Source of the DNA: Phyllobacterium calauticae
GTDB lineage: Bacteria > Pseudomonadota > Alphaproteobacteria > Rhizobiales > Rhizobiaceae
Assembly (NCBI RefSeq): GCF_019991125.1
Contig: NZ_JAGENB010000002.1
Coordinates: forward strand, 372,001 to 436,000
Reading direction: 5' to 3'
DNA: 64,000 bases
The position numbers and the translations under genes were made by a program. The notes below the pieces were generated by a model. The model was not told where the DNA came from and ran no database searches. It saw nothing but the letters and a program-made list of their open reading frames with translations. Shown here in pieces: positions 55,804 through 64,000 of this stretch (its first letter is position 1; every line of letters begins with the position of its first letter).

Positions 55804-56459
55804 ACGGGCCGCAGGATCTTGGCGGGCAGATGGGCTTCGGTCCGGTCAATCCGGAGAAGGACGAGCCCTATTTCCATGCGGCATGGGAAAAGCGGGCACT
55901 GGGTCTGACCCTGGCTGCCGGAGCCATGGGGCACTGGAACATCGATGAAAGCCGCCATGCCCGCGAAAGCCTGCATCCCGCCGACTACTATTCCTCCAGC
56001 TATTACGAAATCTGGACCAAGGCGCTGGAAGTGCTGCTGAAGCGCCACGGTTTCGTGACCGATGCGGAATTGGTGCAGGGACATGCGCTCGGCAAGGGAA
56101 CAGAGCCCAAGCGCGTCCTGCAAGCGGAGAACGTTGCCGCCGTTCTGGCGAAGGGCGGTCCCTGCGACCGTCCGGTCGGACAGGCGCCGCGTTTCCAGGC
56201 GGGGAACCGCGTCAGAACCCGCAATTTCAACCCGCACACACATACGCGGCTGCCGCGCTACGCCCGCGGGAAAACCGGCATGGTAGAAGCTGTGCGCGAG
56301 GGCTTCGTCTTCCCGGACACCAATGCGCATGGGCAAGGCGAGAACCCGCAATATGTCTACACCGTCGTGTTCACAGCGGGGGAGATCTGGGGCGAGGGCG
56401 CCGATCCGACCTTGACCGTCAGCATCGACGCCTGGGAGAGCTATCTTGAGCCTGCGTGA
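55800..56459 (+). CDS. nthB: nitrile hydratase beta subunit
   Basis: Non-metal partner that completes the active site; 219 residues. Opening [39 protein letters not shown] and the C-terminal [31 protein letters not shown] (with the conserved Arg residues) fit the beta family. GGAGGTGG in the end of nthA is its ribosome site. The accessory gene overlaps its 3' end by 14 bp. Confidence 0.96.
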   Translation: MNGPQDLGGQMGFGPVNPEKDEPYFHAAWEKRALGLTLAAGAMGHWNIDESRHARESLHPADYYSSSYYEIWTKALEVLLKRHGFVTDAELVQGHALGKGTEPKRVLQAENVAAVLAKGGPCDRPVGQAPRFQAGNRVRTRNFNPHTHTRLPRYARGKTGMVEAVREGFVFPDTNAHGQGENPQYVYTVVFTAGEIWGEGADPTLTVSIDAWESYLEPA

Positions 56460-56808
56460 CCTGATCGCCCATTCGCAAGGTTTGGGCGACGGGATCGATG
56501 CGCCGGTTTTTGCCGAGCCATGGCAGGCGGAAGCCTTCGCCATGGTGCTGGCCCTGCACAGCCGGGGACTGTTCGGCTGGGATGAGTGGGCACAAGCGCT
56601 CTCCACCGAACTGAAACGGCCCGGTGCGCTGGAGGATGGCAGTGATTACTACCATCGCTGGGTCGCGGCACTGGAATCCCTCGTTGCGGCCAAGAACGTG
56701 GCAAAGTCGACGGATGTTGATGATCTCGCCGCTTCATGGCAACGTGCGGCCCACGCAACCCCGCATGGTCAGCCGATCAGGCTGGAAAATGATCCGGAAA
56801 GGTCTTGA
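56446..56808 (+). CDS. nitrile hydratase accessory (activator) protein
   Basis: 120-residue small activator-type protein (FAEPWQAEAFAMVLALHSRGLFGWDEWAQALSTELKRPG ... DDYYHRWVAALESLV), needed in cobalt-type systems to load the metal into the alpha subunit by subunit exchange. Start is TTG 56446, 5 bases after GGAGAG and inside nthB. The fold resembles the beta-subunit N-terminal part, as known for this group. Confidence 0.92.
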   Translation: MSLRDLIAHSQGLGDGIDAPVFAEPWQAEAFAMVLALHSRGLFGWDEWAQALSTELKRPGALEDGSDYYHRWVAALESLVAAKNVAKSTDVDDLAASWQRAAHATPHGQPIRLENDPERS

Positions 56809-56809
56809 G

Positions 56810-57256
56810 ATGCATGGAGCTTTGACGGTCCGCCGCGCAGCGATTGCATGGATGCTTGTGGCAGCGGCCAGTTTTTCCGCACCTGTCCGGGCGCAGGACG
56901 CGCCCTGGCCCGCAACCACCGAACAGGACCTGCGCAAGCTGCTGACCGGCGCGACCATCACCGGCGAAGTCAAGGCGCAGCCGCCGTTCAATTTCACCGA
57001 GTTTCTCGGAGCCGACGGTAAATCGCGCGGCAAGCTGATCGAATGCTGCAAGCCGGACAAGGTGCTGACCAACGGCATGGCCTATGCGGGCGAGTGGACG
57101 CTGGAGCACGACACGCTCTGCCTGCTCTATGAGGGTGAGGAGCAGAAGGTCTGCTGGCGCCTGCAGGTGAAGGGCGACGAATTCCGCATGACCGACACGG
57201 AAACCGGCTATTCCGGCGCGGGTAAAATCCGGCCCGGGAACCCGGATAATCTATAG
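56810..57256 (+). CDS. exported Cys-containing protein of unknown function
   Basis: 148-residue protein with a Sec signal peptide (VRRAAIAWMLVAAASFSAPVRAQDA). The mature part (about 120 residues) has four cysteines: adjacent pair in IECCKPD, and singles in DTLCLLYEG and QKVCWRLQV, suggesting two disulphides in the periplasm. The start is 1 bp after the nitrile hydratase accessory stop and its ribosome site is inside that gene, so it is probably co-transcribed with it. No family recognised. Confidence 0.82.
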   Translation: MHGALTVRRAAIAWMLVAAASFSAPVRAQDAPWPATTEQDLRKLLTGATITGEVKAQPPFNFTEFLGADGKSRGKLIECCKPDKVLTNGMAYAGEWTLEHDTLCLLYEGEEQKVCWRLQVKGDEFRMTDTETGYSGAGKIRPGNPDNL

Positions 57257-57317
57257 TATAAGGTGTTATTCACCCATTTTCCTTGCCCTTTGCGGGCGAA
57301 TCCTGTCAGTCAGGGCC

Positions 57318-58445
57318 ATGCAATTATCACCACAACAGGATGAGGCGCTCGGCGCCGTTTCCAAATGGCTGAAAGACGGGCGCAGCCCGCTTTTTCGGCT
57401 TTTCGGCTATGCCGGTACCGGCAAGACGACGCTGGCCCGCTATTTCGCCGAGCATATTGACGGCGATGTGCAGTTCGCCGCTTTCACCGGCAAGGCGGCG
57501 CAGGTCCTGCGCTCGAAGGGCGCTGCCAATGCGCGGACGCTGCATTCGCTGATCTATCGCCCGCGCGGCGAAGAGGCGGTCGAGGACGAGACGACCGGCA
57601 AGACCAGCATCGCGCCGACCTTCTCGCTCAACCGGCAAAGCCCGGTCTCCAAGGCGAAGCTGATTGTCGTTGATGAATGCTCGATGGTGGACGAGCAGCT
57701 CGGCCGCGATCTCATGAGTTTCGGCACGCCCATTCTGGTGCTGGGCGACCCCGGCCAGCTGCCGCCCATATCCGGCGGCGGGTTCTTCACCGAACACGAG
57801 CCGGATTTCCTGCTCAGCGAAATCCACCGGCAGGCGCGCGACAATCCCATTCTCCGGCTTGCGCTCGATGTGCGCGAGGGGCGTGAGTTCGGCTACGGGG
57901 ATTTCGGTGCGGCCAAGGTCATCTCCAAGAATGAGGTGACGCAGGATCTGGTGCTCGGCGCCGATCAGGTGCTGGTGGGTACGAACCGCACCCGCCGCCG
58001 CTACAATCAGCGCCTGCGCGAGCTCAAAGGTTTTTCCGCTTCCTTTCCGCAGGCGGGCGACAAGCTGGTGTGCCTGCGCAACGATCCGGCCAAGGGGCTG
58101 CTCAACGGCTCGCTATGGAAGGTCATGACCTCGTCGCGGGAGACCGTCAAACCCGGCATCAACCTGCTGGTGGCGCCGGAGGATGAAGAGCCGGGCAGGG
58201 GCGTGGCCAAGATCAAGCTGCTCAAGGCGCAGTTCGAGGATCCCGATGCGGAAATTCCGTGGCAGACCAAGAAGCGCTACGACGATTTCGACTATGGCTA
58301 CGCGCTGACGACCCACAAGGCGCAGGGCTCGCAGTGGAACGAAGTCGTGTTGTTCGATGAGAGCTTTGCTTTCCGCGATACGCGCGACCGCTGGCTCTAC
58401 ACGGCCATCACCCGCGCCGCCGAACGGCTGACGGTGGTGCGCTGA
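57318..58445 (+). CDS. RecD/Dda-like SF1B DNA helicase
   Basis: 375-residue single-polypeptide helicase. Motifs: LSPQQDEALGAVSKWL (Q-motif region), Walker A RLFGYAGTGKTTLARYF, FTGKAAQVLRSKGAANARTLHSLIY (motif Ia), Walker B LIVVDECSMVDEQLG, LVLGDPGQLPPISGGGFF (motif III) and YGYALTTHKAQGSQWNEVVLFDES with YTAITRAAERLTVV (motifs V-VI). This is a compact relative of RecD2, Dda and TraI helicases lacking long N-terminal domains. It may help with 5'-3' unwinding in repair. Confidence 0.92.
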   Translation: MQLSPQQDEALGAVSKWLKDGRSPLFRLFGYAGTGKTTLARYFAEHIDGDVQFAAFTGKAAQVLRSKGAANARTLHSLIYRPRGEEAVEDETTGKTSIAPTFSLNRQSPVSKAKLIVVDECSMVDEQLGRDLMSFGTPILVLGDPGQLPPISGGGFFTEHEPDFLLSEIHRQARDNPILRLALDVREGREFGYGDFGAAKVISKNEVTQDLVLGADQVLVGTNRTRRRYNQRLRELKGFSASFPQAGDKLVCLRNDPAKGLLNGSLWKVMTSSRETVKPGINLLVAPEDEEPGRGVAKIKLLKAQFEDPDAEIPWQTKKRYDDFDYGYALTTHKAQGSQWNEVVLFDESFAFRDTRDRWLYTAITRAAERLTVVR

Positions 58446-58470
58446 AAACTCTGAGCTGAACGGATCCGGT

Positions 58471-59172
58471 CTATTCAGCAAGCGCGGCGCCGCGCAGCCC
58501 CATCGACCAGAATCCGGCTTCCAGCCGTGTCGCCACACGGAAACGGCGGTTGAGCGTCGTCCAGCGCCCGGACGTTTGCGGTGACGGGCCAAGCCGGGCA
58601 TGCACACTGCTTTCGATGAGCCGTCCGACCGCGTGACAGGCCTCCTGATAGTCCTTGCCCGCATAGGCATCGATCCACGGTTGATAGGGATTGCCTGCCG
58701 ATGCGGTGGCTGCAAGACGCGCGCCGATTTCGCCATAACCCATGACGCAGGGTGCAAGAGCCGCAATGAGATCAAGGAAGTCACCTGACAATCCGGCATC
58801 GATGACGTAGCGGGTATAGGAGAGGTTCTCCGGTTCCTCGTCGGTCTGCAGCAGCCTCTCGCGCGAAATCCCGGCCTTCGCGCATATCTCGATATGCAGC
58901 GGCATTTCATGGTTGACCAGTGCGTGGACCGTTGCCGATGCCAGCTCCAGTTCCTCATGGCTTTCCGCCTTCAGGACAGCCATGCCCCAGGCCCGCGAGA
59001 AGTGGAACAGAAAGATGTAATCCTGGACGAGATAGTGCAGAAAAGCTGTTTCGGGCAGGGAACCGTCGCCGAGGCCGCGCACAAAGGCGTGGTCGACATA
59101 GGCAGACCAGTCGGACGCGGCATGCGCGCGCCATTGGGCAAAAACCGGCGAGGAAAAATCGGATGGGCTCAT
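58471..59172 (-). CDS. tenA: TenA family aminopyrimidine aminohydrolase
   Basis: Thiamin salvage enzyme (thiaminase II class) that hydrolyses aminopyrimidines to HMP; 233 residues from ATG 59172. Helical bundle with the conserved catalytic Cys in ALAPCVMGYGEIGARL, acidic residues and the aromatic FLHYLVQDYIFLFHFSRAWG. A longer frame starting 27 codons upstream is less likely. Divergent from pdxJ, a vitamin B6 gene. No TPP riboswitch was recognised upstream. Confidence 0.93.
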   Translation of the reverse strand: MSPSDFSSPVFAQWRAHAASDWSAYVDHAFVRGLGDGSLPETAFLHYLVQDYIFLFHFSRAWGMAVLKAESHEELELASATVHALVNHEMPLHIEICAKAGISRERLLQTDEEPENLSYTRYVIDAGLSGDFLDLIAALAPCVMGYGEIGARLAATASAGNPYQPWIDAYAGKDYQEACHAVGRLIESSVHARLGPSPQTSGRWTTLNRRFRVATRLEAGFWSMGLRGAALAE

Positions 59173-59249
59173 CAAACCGTACTCTTTGCGGGCAAGAACT
59201 TGCGAGGCGAGAGGCCGACCTGCGAACATCTTTCGGGTCGGACCAGATT

Positions 59250-59304
59250 CCAATGTTTAATGTTCGTTTTCTGCTGTAAAGATCAGGACAAGAAAAAACA
59301 TTGG
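59250..59304. promoter_or_regulatory. inverted repeat between tenA and pdxJ
   Basis: CCAATGTTT (59250-59258) is inverted as AAACATTGG (59296-59304), 37 bp apart; CGAACAT at 59223-59229 is inverted at 59260-59266. It lies just before pdxJ and about 80 bp upstream of tenA. Role unknown. Confidence 0.4.
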
Positions 59305-59312
59305 ACTTCAGC

Positions 59313-60053
59313 ATGACAGCTTCCCTTTCCGTGAACCTCAATGCAATCGCCATGTTGCGCAATCGCCGCGACCTGCCCTGGCCCAGTGTGATCGGGCTTG
59401 GCCGCGTGGCCTTGGCCGGCGGTGCTGCGGGCCTGACCGTGCATCCGCGTCCGGACGAGCGGCATATCCGCTTCTCCGACCTGCCGGAGATCCGCGCCCT
59501 GATCGATGACGAGTTTCCGCAGGCCGAATTCAACATCGAAGGGTATCCGACGGCGCAGTTTCTCGATCTCGTCGCCAAGAACGAGCCCGAGCAGGTCACG
59601 CTGGTGCCGGACGATCCGGCGCAGGCCACCTCCGATCACGGCTGGGACCTGACGAAGGACGGCGATTTCTTGGCGCCGATCATTCGGCAGCTGAAGCACC
59701 GGTCGGCGCGGGTTTCCCTGTTCATCGATGCCGATCCGGCTGCACCGGCGCTCGCCAAGGCGCTCGGGGCGGATCGTGTCGAACTTTATACCGGCCCCTA
59801 TGGCGGCGCGCATGACGATCCGCGCCGCGAGGCGCTGGAGCTGGACAGGCTGGCGAAGACCGCGGAAGCGGCGGCGAAGGCGGGTGTTGCCGTCAATGCC
59901 GGGCATGATCTGACGGTCGCCAATCTGCCTGCTCTGGTCAAAAGAGTGCCAAATCTGGTGGAGGTTTCCATTGGTCACGGGCTGACAGCCGATGCTTTGA
60001 CGCACGGTATGTCGCGGGCTGTGGAAAGATTCATGAATGCGCTTCAAGTCTAG
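59313..60053 (+). CDS. pdxJ: pyridoxine 5'-phosphate synthase
   Basis: Last ring-forming step of the DXP-dependent pyridoxal phosphate pathway; 246 residues, TIM barrel. Recognised from [64 protein letters not shown], and the end [16 protein letters not shown]. Start ATG 59313 gives [10 protein letters not shown]; a TTG four codons upstream is an alternative. It is not linked to acpS here. Confidence 0.95.
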   Translation: MTASLSVNLNAIAMLRNRRDLPWPSVIGLGRVALAGGAAGLTVHPRPDERHIRFSDLPEIRALIDDEFPQAEFNIEGYPTAQFLDLVAKNEPEQVTLVPDDPAQATSDHGWDLTKDGDFLAPIIRQLKHRSARVSLFIDADPAAPALAKALGADRVELYTGPYGGAHDDPRREALELDRLAKTAEAAAKAGVAVNAGHDLTVANLPALVKRVPNLVEVSIGHGLTADALTHGMSRAVERFMNALQV

Positions 60054-60195
60054 TGCGTTGATTCGCGTGCAGGATTTGCGTTGCCATGCGTTTTTGCATA
60101 ACGTGGGATGACAGCTATGTTAAAATGGCGATTGATATTGCGGTGCAACACGACTAACTCGTCCGCCCACGCTGTCGGAGCGAGGGAAAACCTGT

Positions 60196-62121
60196 ATGAG
60201 TGACCAGCAAGTTGGCGACGAGAACTGTTTAAACGGTACCGCCGCCTATGAACCGGAACCGCATCACAAAGAAGCATTTCCGGTTCTTGTGCTAGGCGCC
60301 CTCGGCGTTGTCTATGGCGACATCGGGACAAGCCCGATCTACGCCTTTCGCGAAGCGCTTCATGCCGCATCGCTCGACGGATTCCTGAGCAGGACCGATA
60401 TTCTCGGTGTTGTCTCCATGATCTTCTGGGCGCTGACCCTGATCGTCACCATCAAATATGTTTTTTTCGTGCTGCGCGCCGACAATGACGGCGAGGGCGG
60501 TATCCTGTCGCTGATGGCGCTGGCACGGTCGAGTTTCAAATCCCGGCCGCAGCTCATTCTCGGTCTCGGCATTGTCGGTGCGTCGCTGTTTTACGGCGAT
60601 GCGGTGATCACTCCGGCCATTTCGGTGCTGTCGGCGGTCGAAGGTCTGGAGATCGTCACTCCGTCGCTGGAACCCTTCGTGGTGCCCATCACGCTGGTCA
60701 TCCTGCTGACGCTGTTTTCCGTCCAACGTTTCGGTACGGCGCGCGTTGCCACGATTTTCGGCCCGATCACCCTGTTGTGGTTTCTGGCCATCGGCTTTTT
60801 CGGCGCGTGGCACCTGTTCGACGATATCAGCATTTTTGCCGCCGCCAACCCGTACTACGCGGTGGATTACATCCTCGAGAACCCGGCAACGGCGTTCCCG
60901 ACCATCGGCACGGTGTTCCTGGCGGTGACCGGTGCGGAAGCGCTCTATGCGGATCTCGGCCATTTCGGCCGCAAGCCGATTGCCACGGCCTGGGTCTGGG
61001 TCGTCTTCCCCTGTCTGCTCCTGAACTATTTCGGTCAGGGCGCCTTCATTCTGGCGCATGGCGAGTCGGCCAAAAACCCGTTCTTCGAGATGTTCCCGCA
61101 TTGGGCATTGCTGCCGATGGTGCTTCTGGCCACGGCCGCCACCGTCATCGCCAGTCAGGCGGTTATCTCGGGCGCCTATTCGCTGTCGCGCCAGGCGGTG
61201 CAGCTCAATCTCCTGCCGCGCCTCAACATCGAGCACACCTCCGAGAAGCAGTCCGGCCAGGTTTACCTGCCGCGGGTCAACATGCTGCTCGGCCTTGTGG
61301 TTGTCCTGCTCGTCCTTGGCTTCGAGCGCTCGACCAACCTGGCCTCGGCCTACGGCATTGCCGTGACCGGCAACATGCTGGTGACGACGATCCTGCTGTT
61401 CATCGTCATGAGCCGCATCTGGAAGTGGCGCCTCTGGGTGGCCGTCAGCCTGACCGTCGGCTTCATCATCGTTGACCTGACATTCGTCAGCGCCAACCTG
61501 ATCAAGGTTGTCGATGGCGGCTGGGCTTCCCTCGTGGTGGCATTCCTCATCATCCTGGTGATGTTCACCTGGGTCCGCGGCAGCCGTCAGCTGTTCGAAA
61601 AGACCCGCAAGGGCGAGGTGCCGCTCGATCTGATCTCGAAGAAGATGGCGCAGAACCCGCCACCGCTGGTGCCGGGAACCGCCGTGTTCCTGACGGGCGA
61701 TCCCAAGAGCACCCCGACAGCCCTGATGCACAGCCTGAAACATTACAAGGTGCTGCATCAGAACAATGTGATCTTGACGGTCATCACCGCGCCGTCGCCG
61801 CTGGTCAAGAAGAGCGAGCGGGTCAAGATCGAGCCGATCAACGACCTGTTCATGCGCGTCACGCTGACCTTCGGCTACATGGAGCGCCCGAACATTCCGC
61901 GCACATTGGCGATCTGCCGCAAGCAGGGCTGGAAGTTCGACATCATGACCACCTCCTTCTTCCTGTCGCGCCGCTCGCTGAAAGCATCGGCCCGTTCGGA
62001 AATGCCGCATTGGCAGGACCGCCTGTTCATCGCGCTGGCGCGCACCGCCAGCGATGCCACGGAGTATTTCCAGATTCCGACCGGACGCGTCGTCGAGATC
62101 GGCACCCAGGTAAACATCTAG
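60196..62121 (+). CDS. kup: potassium uptake protein Kup
   Basis: Low-affinity K+/H+ symporter, inner membrane, about 12 helices; 641 residues. The signature LGVVYGDIGTSPIYAFREAL is near residues 36-55, with IKYVFFVLRADNDGEGGILSLMALA and TGAEALYADLGHFGR following. The last ~170 residues form the cytosolic C-terminal domain. The N-terminal 25 residues are hydrophilic. A GGAG-like site (GAGCGAGGG) precedes the ATG. Confidence 0.96.
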   Translation: MSDQQVGDENCLNGTAAYEPEPHHKEAFPVLVLGALGVVYGDIGTSPIYAFREALHAASLDGFLSRTDILGVVSMIFWALTLIVTIKYVFFVLRADNDGEGGILSLMALARSSFKSRPQLILGLGIVGASLFYGDAVITPAISVLSAVEGLEIVTPSLEPFVVPITLVILLTLFSVQRFGTARVATIFGPITLLWFLAIGFFGAWHLFDDISIFAAANPYYAVDYILENPATAFPTIGTVFLAVTGAEALYADLGHFGRKPIATAWVWVVFPCLLLNYFGQGAFILAHGESAKNPFFEMFPHWALLPMVLLATAATVIASQAVISGAYSLSRQAVQLNLLPRLNIEHTSEKQSGQVYLPRVNMLLGLVVVLLVLGFERSTNLASAYGIAVTGNMLVTTILLFIVMSRIWKWRLWVAVSLTVGFIIVDLTFVSANLIKVVDGGWASLVVAFLIILVMFTWVRGSRQLFEKTRKGEVPLDLISKKMAQNPPPLVPGTAVFLTGDPKSTPTALMHSLKHYKVLHQNNVILTVITAPSPLVKKSERVKIEPINDLFMRVTLTFGYMERPNIPRTLAICRKQGWKFDIMTTSFFLSRRSLKASARSEMPHWQDRLFIALARTASDATEYFQIPTGRVVEIGTQVNI

Positions 62122-62126
62122 CAGTG

Positions 62127-62163
62127 AGACGCGATATCGGGTTGAAAGACCCGCATCGCGTCT
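62127..62163 (+). terminator. two-part hairpin after kup
   Basis: AGACGCGA (62127-62134) pairs with TCGCGTCT (62156-62163), enclosing GGGT (62139-62142) with ACCC (62149-62152). It lies 5 bp after the kup stop. No T run follows, so it could be a terminator or an mRNA 3'-end protector. Confidence 0.6.
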
Positions 62164-62196
62164 GTATGCCCGTAGCAGCAAACGGGCAGGGTCAGA

Positions 62197-63420
62197 TTGA
62201 AAAAACAGCGGATTGCCATTGTGGGTGCGGGCCCGGCGGGGCTTGCCGCCGCGCTCTATCTTCATCGCGCCGGGCATGATGTCAAACTGCTCGAACGGTT
62301 TGCCGCCCCTTCGCCCCTCGGCTCCGGCCTCATCCTGCAACCCACCGGCCTGACGGTGCTCAGCGATCTCGGGCTGTTTGACAGCATTTCCGGGCTCGGC
62401 AACCGGATCGACCGGCTCTACGGTGCCGATGCCCTGTCCGGGCGGGCGGTGCTGGATGTCCGGTATGCCGCACTGAAAAGCGGACGCTACGGCATTGCCG
62501 TGCATCGCGCCGCCCTGTTCGATGTGCTGTATCAGGCGGTGCTGCAGGCGCGTATCGATATCAAGACCAATGTCGACGTCGTCACGATGGACACGGGCAA
62601 CGGCCGGGCATGGCTGATGACCAGTACCGGCCGCAGCATCGGCACCTTCGATCTGGTCGTCGATGCCAGCGGCTCGCGCTCGCGGCTCAAGCAGTTTGCC
62701 ATCCATCCCTGCGAACCGGAGCCCCTGACGTACGGCGCCTTCTGGACATCGCTGAAATGGCAGGGGGAGGGGTTTGACACGCGCTCGCTGCTGCAGCGCT
62801 ACCGCAAGGCCGGCGTGATGATCGGCGTTCTGCCGATTGGCAGGACCGATGTGGGCGGCGATGACATGGCGGCATTCTTCTGGAGCACAAAGCCGGATGA
62901 AGCGGAGGCCCTGCGCGCTGCGGGGATCGAGAGCTGGAAGGACCGGGTGCTGTCGCTCTGGCCGGAATGCTCGGCCTATACCGATCAGATCGGCGGTTTC
63001 GACGATATGACGCTGGCGCGTTATGGCCACCACACGCTGGCCATGCCCGCCGGGCGTCACCTCGCCGTCATCGGCGATGCGGCCCATTCCACCAGCCCGC
63101 AGCTGGGGCAGGGCGCCAACATGGCGCTGCTGGATGCACGGGCGCTCGCCCATGCCCTTGCCACCTCCACGGAGCTGGATGCGGCGCTGTCCGCCTATGC
63201 CGCCTCCCGCCGGACGCATGTGCGCGGCTTCCAGGCCCTGTCGCGGGCATTCACCCCGTTCTACCAGTCGGATTCGACCCTGCTGCCCTTTGCACGCGAT
63301 TGGGTGGTTCCAACCGTGGCGCGCATTCCGCCAGCGCCGCAGCTTCTGGCATCGATGGTATCGGGTACCCTGATCGACCCGTTCCGGCCAATCGGTTTGC
63401 GGGAAAAAGCCTGGTTCTAG
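62197..63420 (+). CDS. FAD-dependent aromatic-hydroxylase-like monooxygenase
   Basis: 407-residue flavoprotein of the PHBH/salicylate hydroxylase type. FAD-binding GxGxxG motif is IAIVGAGPAGLAAALYLHRAGHDVKLLERF at the N-terminus; the DG motif region is IGTFDLVVDASGSRSRLK; the GD motif is HLAVIGDAAHSTSPQLGQGANMALLDA. Starts at TTG 62197 behind GGGCAGGG. Substrate unknown. A TetR regulator is encoded 105 bp downstream on the same strand and may control it. Confidence 0.9.
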   Translation: MKKQRIAIVGAGPAGLAAALYLHRAGHDVKLLERFAAPSPLGSGLILQPTGLTVLSDLGLFDSISGLGNRIDRLYGADALSGRAVLDVRYAALKSGRYGIAVHRAALFDVLYQAVLQARIDIKTNVDVVTMDTGNGRAWLMTSTGRSIGTFDLVVDASGSRSRLKQFAIHPCEPEPLTYGAFWTSLKWQGEGFDTRSLLQRYRKAGVMIGVLPIGRTDVGGDDMAAFFWSTKPDEAEALRAAGIESWKDRVLSLWPECSAYTDQIGGFDDMTLARYGHHTLAMPAGRHLAVIGDAAHSTSPQLGQGANMALLDARALAHALATSTELDAALSAYAASRRTHVRGFQALSRAFTPFYQSDSTLLPFARDWVVPTVARIPPAPQLLASMVSGTLIDPFRPIGLREKAWF

Positions 63421-63471
63421 AAATCTTTTTCATCCCCACTTGCCAAACGATTTTCATGGCTCTAGAACCGA

Positions 63472-63486
63472 ACCGTAACGTACGGT
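63472..63486. promoter_or_regulatory. 15-bp palindrome before the last TetR gene
   Basis: ACCGTA-ACG-TACGGT, perfect 6-bp arms, 40 bp before the TetR start. It is a good candidate autoregulatory operator. Nearby, GGTTCTAGA (63412-63420) is inverted at 63461-63469. Confidence 0.55.
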
Positions 63487-63525
63487 ACGGCAAATGAAGC
63501 CGTGAAAGCGAATGGAAGAAGCCTC

Positions 63526-64000
63526 GTGCAATCTGCTGCGGAAGCCAATGACAGCCCATTGACAGAGCGTCAGCGCGACGTTCTCGATGCGGCGCTTGGC
63601 CTGCTGGTGGAGGCGGGCGATGCCTTGACGATGACCAGCGTGGCGCGCCGCGCCAGCTGTTCGAAGGAAACCCTCTACAAATGGTTCGGCGACCGGGACG
63701 GGCTCTTGACCGCGACGGTCCAGTGGCAGGCGTCGAAGGTGCGCGGCGTCACGGTCAGGCGCGACGGACTTGATCTTGCATCGCTGACAAGCGGGCTGGA
63801 ACGCTTTGCGTCGGACTGGCTGCGCGTTCTCTCCGGCAAGATTTCCGTGGCGCTCAATCGCGTGGCCGTCAGCCATGCGGGCAGCGACAAGCGCGATCTC
63901 GGCGCCATCGTCCTGGAGAACGGGCCGTTTGCCATGGCGCGCCGCCTGATGCCGCTGCTCGAGGTCGGGCGTGAAGCCGGGCTGCTGGCATTCGACGATA
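63526..64000 (+). CDS. TetR family regulator, N-terminal part
   Basis: Reading frame from GTG 63526 stays open to the right edge (158 codons visible). GGAAG at 63514-63518 is the ribosome site. The helix-turn-helix is VLDAALGLLVEAGDALTMTSVARRASCSKETLYKWFGDRDGLLTATV, followed by the start of the ligand-binding domain. Likely regulates itself through the palindrome upstream and possibly the preceding monooxygenase. Confidence 0.88.
   Translation, partial: MQSAAEANDSPLTERQRDVLDAALGLLVEAGDALTMTSVARRASCSKETLYKWFGDRDGLLTATVQWQASKVRGVTVRRDGLDLASLTSGLERFASDWLRVLSGKISVALNRVAVSHAGSDKRDLGAIVLENGPFAMARRLMPLLEVGREAGLLAFDD

Noticed and set aside
60292-63219. 975-codon minus-strand frame opposite kup and the monooxygenase
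   Set aside because: Spans two well-supported plus-strand genes and their gap; no motif or family match.

Overview
The window is a 64 kb stretch of a GC-rich alphaproteobacterial chromosome of Rhizobiales (Hyphomicrobiales) type, most like the Brucella/Ochrobactrum/Phyllobacterium group; I cannot fix the genus. The main evidence is the division block murB-ddlB-ftsQ-ftsA-ftsZ-lpxC with an FtsZ carrying a long linker and an IPAFLRRQ-type tail, a circularly permuted two-piece tmRNA gene, an alpha-type SspB, and the thyA-folA-hflK-hflC-degP-serB-miaA order. Almost all of it is core chromosome. I found no rRNA, tRNA, insertion sequence, prophage or CRISPR array. Both ends cut genes: murB on the left and a TetR regulator on the right.

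Layout. 1-7.1 kb: peptidoglycan precursor and division genes, then lpxC; the ddlB upstream region has a dense cluster of GANTC (CcrM) sites. 7.1-9.6 kb: a LysR regulator divergent from a tautomerase/cupin/DUF4865 cassette. 9.7-15.4 kb: bamD, recN, ligA and a DUF2461 gene. 15.4-19.1 kb: a haem-type TonB receptor behind a TGA-N9-TCA iron box, then azlCD. 19-22.8 kb: a minus-strand run (small membrane ORF, SCO1-like, prmA, aminopeptidase P). 22.8-29.2 kb: hexapeptide acetyltransferase, creA, uvrD/pcrA and a membrane PQQ dehydrogenase. 29.2-38.1 kb: glyoxalase-like protein, Tat-type dienelactone hydrolase, exported protein, DUF2185/Imm33-like protein, FAD-linked 2-hydroxyacid dehydrogenase and a very large AsmA protein. 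38.1-41.5 kb: RHH/DUF4169/sspB cluster, then a TetR-MFS pair with tandem operators. 41.5-49.8 kb: ssrA, DUF2853, thyA-folA, hflKC-DUF2065-degP, serB and miaA. 49.8-54.5 kb: a HerA-like ATPase and ilvI-ilvH behind a translational attenuator. 54.5-57.3 kb: LysE exporter, a cobalt-type nitrile hydratase operon and an exported Cys-containing protein. 57.3-64 kb: RecD/Dda-like helicase, tenA, pdxJ, kup, an FAD monooxygenase and a TetR gene.

The most informative non-coding elements are: (i) an ilvIH attenuator with a 16-residue leader peptide in which 7 residues are Val/Leu/Ile, a protector hairpin, a UUCG terminator and a usable antiterminator; (ii) the permuted ssrA with tag ANDNYAEARLAA and a 7-bp acceptor helix formed between its two pieces; (iii) two abutting 18-bp operators between tetR and the MFS gene; (iv) a dispersed palindromic repeat built on TGCGTGGTTCGA that lies just 3' of five genes, in one case providing the stop codon of recN; (v) perfect palindromes in the uvrD/gcd and degP control regions. 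I did not find a clear new multi-gene defence or metabolic system. The strongest little-described candidates are the ilv leader RNA/peptide, the LysR-tautomerase-cupin-DUF4865 cassette and the orphan HerA-like ATPase.
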